Assembly: GCA_016199985.1 (NCBI GenBank)
Contig: JACQFQ010000061.1
Span: forward strand, 1-64,000
Length of the DNA stretch: 64,000 bases
Direction: 5' to 3'
From: Verrucomicrobiota bacterium
GTDB lineage: Bacteria > Verrucomicrobiota > Verrucomicrobiia > Limisphaerales > UBA11320
This document shows, piece by piece, positions 1-5,745 of the stretch. Position 1 is the stretch's first letter. Every line of letters begins with the position of its first letter. A program made the translations under genes and the position numbers. The notes below the pieces were generated by a model, which did no database searches, was not told where the DNA came from, and saw only the letters and a list, made by a program, of their open reading frames with translations.

Positions 1-361
1 CCTCGCAACCTCCACCGAAGATCACGGCGGCAAGGACAGTGGCTTTGGCGCCGCCCGTGTAGTGGCGACCTTTGAGGTTCAAAACACCTCTATCAACAAC
101 TTGCAATATTTCGCATCGCCAGTAGCGGAAGTCGGGTTAGGACAAATACGACCTTCACGCGGATACCCGCCAAGCCAGGGATACGCTCAGCGATGAGGTG
201 GAGTTCTTGTCCGCCGCGCAATTGTTCTGAGTCGTTTCTTTCAGAAGGGGCAGGCCCCCGCGTCGCGTTCTGGTCGAGGCACGACATGTTCTCGAGCTGA
301 CACGCGTTGCCGAGGTTCCAGGGTTTAGTATTCCAGAGGTGACTTTTCACTCGCCTCCCCT
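1..361. other. Left-edge region without a firm gene
   Basis: I see no convincing complete gene here. A plus-strand frame is open from base 2 to a TGA at 194-196 and could be the 3' end of a gene that starts outside the window. Its 64 codons match no family I recognise. The rest has stops in all plausible frames and looks like decayed intergenic DNA leading into the gene remnant that follows. Confidence 0.3.
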
Positions 362-730
362 CGATGCTTTGTTGATATCAAGACGTCTCATCAACTCCTC
401 TTCACGTCAGCGCTATGGGGACTGCGGTTCGGCCAGCTAGGCCGGGCTCATCGGGACCTCCCGGCCGCGATCCAGCTCGTGAGCCGACAGGACTTGGAAC
501 GATTCATCATCGGTCAGTCGGTCAGGCACGCTTGCTTGGCCACGACGTTTGACACTCTTTGGGCCGCGCTGCGGGAGCCCGCGCCCGGATGGACCGAGCA
601 GCAGTTGGCGGAGTTCCAGGCGGAGTGGTCGCCGATCGATTTGGCCGCCGACATGGGAACGGCGCTGCGCTTCCTGGCCGCTGGCTTTGCCGGGGAATGT
701 TCAGCGAAACCTTTCCGCCCGGACTCGTGA
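362..730 (+). pseudogene. Remnant of a verrucomicrobial hypothetical protein
   Basis: The frame is open from about 362 to the TGA at 728-730, with only an internal GTG (479) as a possible start. Segments such as FIIGQSVRHACLATTF and WTEQQLAEFQAEW resemble, from memory, the middle of a long uncharacterised verrucomicrobial family that has a 'LIxQLVRIAC ... LW..L....WT..QLA.LQ..W' pattern. The family's N-terminal membrane segment and C-terminal part are missing, so this looks like a broken copy rather than a working gene. It ends 40 bp from the 3' end of the oppositely oriented exbB-like gene, which may mark a rearrangement junction. The family assignment is tentative. Confidence 0.4.
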
Positions 731-770
731 CGGGTGTGTGGTGAGCATGGCCCCCAAGCCCGGCGCCTGT

Positions 771-1589
771 TCAGCCCAGCGTTTCCGAGAACTCACGCGC
801 CTTGGTCTCGCGGGTCGCCATCTGCACGTTGCGCAGGGCGTCGGCGATCTCTTCGGAGATGGGCCGGTTGTCGACATACTTGTGCTCAATGGCGGTGACG
901 AACTCCGTCGCAAAATTGTCGAGCTCCTGGGTGATCGCCCGGATCGTTGTGACCATGTAGTTATAGGCGAACATTGCGGGAATCGCTACAAACAGGCCGA
1001 CGACCGTGGCGATCAACGCGCCCGCGACGCCTGGGGCCATCGCTGTGAGGCTCGCCTGCTTGGCGATCGCGACGCCGGAAAAGGTCTCCATCACGCCCCA
1101 GACTGTTCCCAACAATCCGATAAAGGGGCCGCCCGCGACGGCCGTCGAAAGGACGATCATGCCTTTTTCCAGCGACATGGCTTGAGAGCTCACTGCCCTT
1201 TCCATAGAGACTTTGACGGACTCAAACGAGGGCATGCTCACGCGGGTTTCCCCCTTGAGCTTGATGGGGTTGTTTTTGAGATGATACTCGAGCTCTTCGC
1301 ACCCGGCGTAGAAGACTTCGTTCGCGGGCGCGCCCACGAATTCCTGCTGCTTCCGAAACAGATCCAGAGGGTCGCGAGTGGAGCGATACGACGCGAAGAA
1401 CTTCTTCGACATTTTCAAGGCCTTCATGATCTGTCGCCCCTTGCTGATGATCACAGTCCAGCTGAACATCGAGACAATCAGGAGGAGGCAGATCGTGATC
1501 TTTCCCTCGTTGGTCGCCTGCTTGAACGCGAATTGAAGCGCGTTCGCCAAAACAGGCTCGCCGAGGTTTTCGAGAAGGAATGAGCTCAT
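771..1589 (-). CDS. exbB: MotA/TolQ/ExbB proton channel family protein
   Basis: A 272-residue inner-membrane protein of the ExbB/TolQ/MotA family, whose members form the proton channel that powers TonB- or Tol-type systems. A first membrane helix lies near residues 28-48. After a long cytoplasmic stretch come two more helices: residues ~145-170 with GGPFIGLLGTVWGVMETF, a family hallmark, and residues ~185-210 with APGVAGALIATVVGL. Three helices with a large cytoplasmic loop is the normal topology. The ATG at 1589 is the first in frame. The usual ExbD and TonB partners are not adjacent; a set lacking ExbB lies at 43.8-45.4 kb on the other strand. Confidence 0.9.
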   Translation of the reverse strand: MSSFLLENLGEPVLANALQFAFKQATNEGKITICLLLIVSMFSWTVIISKGRQIMKALKMSKKFFASYRSTRDPLDLFRKQQEFVGAPANEVFYAGCEELEYHLKNNPIKLKGETRVSMPSFESVKVSMERAVSSQAMSLEKGMIVLSTAVAGGPFIGLLGTVWGVMETFSGVAIAKQASLTAMAPGVAGALIATVVGLFVAIPAMFAYNYMVTTIRAITQELDNFATEFVTAIEHKYVDNRPISEEIADALRNVQMATRETKAREFSETLG

Positions 1590-1800
1590 GAATTCAAGCT
1601 GACAACACGGCGTGTCGGAAAAAGGTCGGCTGAGTTACGTTCTGGTGAGGAGAACGCGCGCGATGTCCGAAACACGATCGTGCCAACCGGCTGCCGAGCC
1701 GACCGCTGAAATCCCAGACGAGGGAGGTGATTCTTCGAAAATCCGCATGCGGCGCTCGTGCGCGTTCGCCGCGCCGGGAGGCGGAGCGTGTGGTTGACCG

Positions 1801-1834
1801 ATCTGTGACAAATCCATGTCCGATTGTCACAGAT
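1801..1834. promoter_or_regulatory. Perfect 11-bp inverted repeat, possible operator
   Basis: The arms ATCTGTGACAA (1801-1811) and TTGTCACAGAT (1824-1834) are exact reverse complements separated by 12 bp. The site lies between divergent genes, about 210 bp upstream of exbB and 330 bp upstream of the gene at 2164. The half-site spacing of 23 bp, about two helical turns, would suit a dimeric regulator. No T-run follows, so it is unlikely to be a terminator. Confidence 0.5.
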
Positions 1835-1920
1835 TCGCAACCGCGCCCTTGTCGTCCGTATTCCGTTTATGTTCGGCCCGTTTTCACATTCCGCCCCCGC
1901 TTCACAGGATTCATTCGTCA

Positions 1921-2016
1921 CGAGTGTCCGAATCGAGGATCACGTTGACTGAAAACACCGCGTTGTCACGGCCGGCAGAAGTTACCCTGTCAGCGATCCT
2001 GTGCTCGAGTGTCCGA
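1921..2016. repeat. 11-bp direct repeat pair CGAGTGTCCGA
   Basis: CGAGTGTCCGA occurs at 1921-1931 and again at 2006-2016, 85 bp apart, upstream of the gene at 2164. The shorter core TGTCCGA also occurs at 1664, 1817 (inside the spacer of the inverted repeat) and 3466. The repeats may be regulator binding sites or chance. Confidence 0.3.
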
Positions 2017-2163
2017 GCCCATCGTGAGAGCGGCAGCAGCCTCTCGACTCACCCTGGGCCATCCTGCGGTCGCCGCGGATGAGGATGCGATGGGATGCCT
2101 CGCGGTTGAAGAAGTCGGGCCAGGGCAGCAGACGGAAAACAAACAATCGAAAGAAACTGGATT

Positions 2164-3183
2164 ATGGCTCAGCAAGCAAACACCACTCAACGGATGCCGC
2201 GAAGCAGGGTTGCTCCCTTGCTCGTCGGGCTCGCACTACTTGGTCTCGGCGGCGCGGGCAGCCGCGCCGTGGCTCAAACCTTCGCCTACACTCCGCGCGA
2301 TCTGCTGCTCGGCTTCCGGCAGACGGGCGCCACTTCAGAGCTGCTCGTGAACCTGGGACCGGTGACGGCTTTTTCCCAAGCCAAGCCGGGCGCGATGATT
2401 CCTATTGCCCAGCTTTCCGCGGAACAGCTCAAGAACGCGTTCTCCACTCTCGACAACCTCCAATGGTCCGTCATCGCGGGTGTCCGCGTCGCTGACGGCG
2501 GCGATCCTGCGATTCCCGAAAGCACAGTTTGGACAACGAAGCCGCGCGCCAAGTTCGACACACAGACTGACGCGTTGAAACGGAAGTCTGAGTTCAGCCA
2601 AGCGCTCGCCGCGAACAAGATCGACTCCATCGCTCGAGGCGGCGTTGCTCTTGGCTCTCAAAGTTCCGCGGACCCCCTCAGCAACACCAAGGCGCTCGTC
2701 CTCGAGCCCGCTGGCAACAAGCTCGCCTACAGCGCGTTCATGACGACCAAGGGGAACCTTGGAGGCACGGTTCAAGCGAGTGTCGAAGCGAACACCAAGA
2801 CATTCACGAGCGCCATCCGCTCGGACTTCTACGAACTGCTTCCGAGTGACGACAATGCGCCGGCCACTTATCTCGGCTATTTCGAACTCAGCCCTGAGGG
2901 AACCCTCTTCTTCAAGGCGGCCGGCGGCGATGTGCTCCCCTTGGAGCGTCCTACCATCCAGGGCATCGCTCGCGACGTTACCATTTCGAAAGTGACATTC
3001 TCCACGATGAACGACGCCACGGTCGTTTACCGCCTGTGCATCACGAACAGCCTTGGGCTCAACACGCCGATCGAGCAATGGCCCGTCTGCGTCGGAGAAG
3101 TGAAGGGCGATGGGCAGGCGCACACGCTCGAGGATCAGAGCGTGGAGGATGACCGGTTCTACGCGATCAAGGCCGGACGCTGA
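2164..3183 (+). CDS. Secreted protein, paralogue of the PEP-CTERM protein at 3621
   Basis: A 339-residue exported protein of unknown function. A signal peptide is visible at residues ~13-38 (hydrophobic LLVGLALLGLGG, cleavage likely after AVA before QT). The body shares features with the protein encoded at 3621: a start like DLLLGFRQTG...LLVNLG, an internal 'LDNLQW' / 'LDRVQW' match, and LGYFEL followed by a short acidic turn. It lacks the PEP-CTERM tail of that neighbour. From about residue 265 it instead carries a C-terminal module ending in RFYAIKAG, like tails of other secreted proteins in this window. It is followed by a hairpin terminator at 3231. The paralogy is visible in the sequence; the function is unknown. 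Confidence 0.8.
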   Translation: MAQQANTTQRMPRSRVAPLLVGLALLGLGGAGSRAVAQTFAYTPRDLLLGFRQTGATSELLVNLGPVTAFSQAKPGAMIPIAQLSAEQLKNAFSTLDNLQWSVIAGVRVADGGDPAIPESTVWTTKPRAKFDTQTDALKRKSEFSQALAANKIDSIARGGVALGSQSSADPLSNTKALVLEPAGNKLAYSAFMTTKGNLGGTVQASVEANTKTFTSAIRSDFYELLPSDDNAPATYLGYFELSPEGTLFFKAAGGDVLPLERPTIQGIARDVTISKVTFSTMNDATVVYRLCITNSLGLNTPIEQWPVCVGEVKGDGQAHTLEDQSVEDDRFYAIKAGR

Positions 3184-3620
3184 TCCCTTTCACCTTTTGC
3201 CCCCATCTGAGTCGTGAAAGCAGTTGCTACAAACCCGGCCCTCCCCGACGCCGGGTTTCCTTTCTTGATGAGTTCTTCTCGGCGCCTCGAAAACACGATC
3301 CAGGTTCCGAGGTTCTGGTCGGATCGGCTGACGGATCGCTCCCAAAGTTACGTTTACTCGCGCGATGTGAGCATCGAGTTACGGGGCGCGACGCTGGCGA
3401 CGGCCCTGCGGGTTGAAGCGGGATCAAAAGAGGACAAACACTCGATAAACAGGGCTTGTGACAGCTGTCCGATCCATCGCGTCGCGTGGCGAACAGATGA
3501 AAGCCTCCTTGAGGCTTCGTCGATTACAACAAGCCGCGTGATCCGCCACCATCGTTTTGGAACGGCGGAGAGCCAGCAACCAAACTAGCAAACAACACGA
3601 TCGTTCAACACCTCAGTCCC
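3184..3620. other. 437-bp intergenic region
   Basis: It contains a terminator for the upstream gene (3231-3266) and a second small perfect hairpin, AAGCCTC/GAGGCTT with a 3-nt loop, at 3501-3517. One more TGTCCGA copy sits at 3466-3472. The promoter of the PEP-CTERM gene at 3621 should lie in the distal part. I see no gene here. Confidence 0.5.
3231..3266 (+). terminator. Probable intrinsic terminator
   Basis: A perfect 9-bp stem, AAACCCGGC (3231-3239) with GCCGGGTTT (3250-3258), has a 10-nt loop and is followed by the pyrimidine-rich CCTTTCTT. It lies 48 bp after the stop of the secreted protein gene. The T-run is imperfect. Confidence 0.65.
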
Positions 3621-4451
3621 ATGCAAACCAATCACCTGATTCAAAGAGCCATCCTCATCGGCACGGCGAGCCTGACTCTGTCCGGATTAACCGCGAACGC
3701 CCAATTTGTTCGTGGCGACGTCCTCTTCGGCGCCAACGAGATCAACGGCGCCCAAGCCGGCCAGAATGATCTCGTCATCGATCTCGGGAGCTACAGCCGG
3801 TTCCTTAGCGCCACAGACCCGATCCTCCTCGGTGGCTCGCATGCCAGCGAAGCCTACAACGGTTTCACCGCGACCAGCGAGAGCCGCTTCGCGGCATCGG
3901 ACGTCAACACGCTGTTCGGAAACCTGGATCGCGTCCAATGGGGCGTCTTCGGCGTCAACTCCGGAGCGGACCCTGTTGAGAACAGCTCCTGGCTGCTGAC
4001 CAGAGCCCGCCCTACCGCGACCATTGGAACCCAAGGCGCGAACTGGAACCAAGCCAGCAGCAGCAGCCAGGGCTTGACCGGTAACAAGATGGAAGATGTT
4101 CGCAACTTCGCGAACGCGGGGACCCCTCTGAGCGGCCTCGCGGTCTCGGGACCTGATGGCAACGCGCTCTCCTATAACTCGAAGGCGCCGTTCACCGGAT
4201 ACAACGCCATGCAGAACGACACCGGGACCGGGTTCACCGGTGGCGCGATCAGCCGCTCCGACCTCTTCGCGGTTCCCCCCAACGACCTCACGGTTCCCGC
4301 GAGCGTGCAGCACCTCGGGTATTTCGAGCTGCAGGCCGATGGCGACCTCTGGTTCGTTCCGGTTCCTGAACCTTCCACATACGGCCTCGCCGCTGGCGCC
4401 GGCCTTTTGTTCATGGCTCTCCGCCGTCAGCTGACACAGAAAACGGCCTAA
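3621..4451 (+). CDS. PEP-CTERM sorting domain protein
   Basis: A 276-residue secreted protein. It has a signal peptide (residues ~7-28, cleavage near ANA before QF), a body related to the protein at 2164, and a classic PEP-CTERM tail. The tail is VPEPSTYGLAAGAG followed by a hydrophobic stretch and basic residues (ALRRQ). Such tails are recognised by exosortases, and a candidate exosortase is encoded at 38284 in this window. The start ATG is followed by a normal charged n-region. The protein is probably exported, processed at the inner membrane and released to or anchored in the extracellular polysaccharide. The specific function of the body domain is unknown. Confidence 0.85.
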   Translation: MQTNHLIQRAILIGTASLTLSGLTANAQFVRGDVLFGANEINGAQAGQNDLVIDLGSYSRFLSATDPILLGGSHASEAYNGFTATSESRFAASDVNTLFGNLDRVQWGVFGVNSGADPVENSSWLLTRARPTATIGTQGANWNQASSSSQGLTGNKMEDVRNFANAGTPLSGLAVSGPDGNALSYNSKAPFTGYNAMQNDTGTGFTGGAISRSDLFAVPPNDLTVPASVQHLGYFELQADGDLWFVPVPEPSTYGLAAGAGLLFMALRRQLTQKTA

Positions 4452-4522
4452 GCCGCGACTCGCTGAATTCGACACCAACGCAATCAACCATCATCAACCA
4501 CATATCAAATAATAATAAGTAT

Positions 4523-5608
4523 ATGAAGAAACTGATTCTTACTCTGTCCGTTGGCATGCTCGGCGCCTTCGCCGTTCAGGCGCAGGACGTCGACGTGACC
4601 TTCACTGGATCCACCGCCTTCCGTGGCACGGTCTACAATGCCATCAAGGCTCTCTATGCGGGAACCTCGACCGAGAACGCCACTACTCTTCCCGCAAGCG
4701 GCGCAAGCCGCGTCACGCTCAAAGGGAAGATGGCTTCCGTGTTCGGCGCCACCCGTAACGTGACGGTTCGCCTCTCCTGGAGCGGATCCGGCACCGGCGC
4801 CGCCGCGGTGGCCAACGGCACACCGGTCACGGTGAATGTCAACGCCACGCCTCAAGGCGATGCCGCCACGACGACGACTCCGGCGACATTTGCCTTCTCG
4901 GACGTGTTCCAGACTTCGACCACTGTCGCGAACAGCCCGTCCATGACCGACACGGTTGTTGGCGTGATCCCGTTCGTTTGGGTGAAGAACACTCCTGTCC
5001 CCGCCAGCGTTGACAACATCACCGCGCAGAATGCCCGCGCCATCTTCGGCAACGGCCGTTTGCCCGTTCGCTTCTTCACCGGCGTCCCTACCGACACGGG
5101 CATCGTCAATGTGGAAGGCCGTGATTCCGGCTCTGGAACGCGCATCACCGTCCTTTCCGAAACCGGCGTGGGTGGTTCTGCGACCATCGTTCAACGCAAG
5201 GTGTCCGCTGGCAATTATGTCGCCGACGCTGTTGGATTCAGCGGCGGCGGCGCTCTTGCTACCGACCTCGCTCTCAACGTCGGAACCAGCGCCAACGGAG
5301 CTGGCGGCGCGATTGGTTACCTCGGGCTGGGTGACGCCCCCACCGTCACCGGAGCCGGCGGCGCTATCCTGAAGTACGAAGGCGTCCCTATGACCTTCGA
5401 CAACGTTCGCTCGGGCAAGTACACCCTCTGGGCGTATGAGCACTGCTTCGATGCCTACTCCGTTGCCCCTGGCTCGGACGAGGACACCCTCCGCACCGCT
5501 CTCGCAACCGAAATCGAGGTGAACCAGCTCGCCACCTCGACCACCGCGATCCAGTTCAGCACGATGAAGTCCACCCGTCTCGATGACGGCGCCACGGTCA
5601 CTCCGTGA
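4523..5608 (+). CDS. PstS-like periplasmic substrate-binding protein
   Basis: A 361-residue exported protein with a clear signal peptide (MKKLILTLSVGMLGAF, cleavage near VQA-QD). Motifs resemble phosphate-binding proteins of the PstS family: FTGSTAFRG near the N-terminus, NITAQNARAIFGNG at about 165-178, the ligand-loop-like GRDSGSGTR at about 200, IGYLGLGDA at about 265, and NVRSGKYTLWAYEH at about 300. No pstC/pstA/pstB permease genes are adjacent. It may therefore be a stand-alone binding protein or a family member with another role. It sits 71 bp after the PEP-CTERM gene behind an AT-rich leader and is followed by a strong terminator. Confidence 0.75.
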   Translation: MKKLILTLSVGMLGAFAVQAQDVDVTFTGSTAFRGTVYNAIKALYAGTSTENATTLPASGASRVTLKGKMASVFGATRNVTVRLSWSGSGTGAAAVANGTPVTVNVNATPQGDAATTTTPATFAFSDVFQTSTTVANSPSMTDTVVGVIPFVWVKNTPVPASVDNITAQNARAIFGNGRLPVRFFTGVPTDTGIVNVEGRDSGSGTRITVLSETGVGGSATIVQRKVSAGNYVADAVGFSGGGALATDLALNVGTSANGAGGAIGYLGLGDAPTVTGAGGAILKYEGVPMTFDNVRSGKYTLWAYEHCFDAYSVAPGSDEDTLRTALATEIEVNQLATSTTAIQFSTMKSTRLDDGATVTP

Positions 5609-5655
5609 TCGTAGCGCTCCGCTAAGGACTTCAGTCAGTCAAAGTCGCGCGGTAG

Positions 5656-5689
5656 CCGGCATGGGAGAAATCCCATGCCGGTCTTTTTT
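5656..5689 (+). terminator. Strong intrinsic terminator
   Basis: A perfect 11-bp stem, CCGGCATGGGA (5656-5666) with TCCCATGCCGG (5671-5681), is capped by a GAAA tetraloop and followed by TCTTTTTT. It closes the PstS-like gene and separates it from the regulator-transporter locus, which must therefore use its own promoter between about 5690 and 5745. Confidence 0.92.
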
Positions 5690-5745
5690 CTGCGTATCAT
5701 CTTCGGACCAAGTTCACACGAAGTTCGGAACTCCGTCACGGGTTC

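Larger units (their letters stand above)
1590..2163. other. 574-bp divergent intergenic region
   Basis: This non-coding stretch separates the minus-strand exbB from the plus-strand gene at 2164, so it should hold both promoters. It contains a perfect 11-bp inverted repeat (1801-1834) and four copies of TGTCCGA (1664, 1817, 1925, 2010). Two of those copies are extended to the 11-mer CGAGTGTCCGA. Short open frames here look like noise. No consensus -35/-10 pair could be assigned with confidence. Confidence 0.6.

Noticed and set aside
93..350. 85-codon minus-strand frame at the left edge
   Set aside because: No signal peptide, domain or plausible ribosome site, and atypical composition.
549..1583. 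344-codon plus-strand frame opposite exbB
   Set aside because: It is antisense to a clear ExbB protein, has Arg/Asp/Gly-rich composition and no recognisable domain.
1801..1834. CRP/FNR-type site
   Set aside because: TGTGA and TCACA half-sites are present, but they are 18 bp apart rather than 6 bp.
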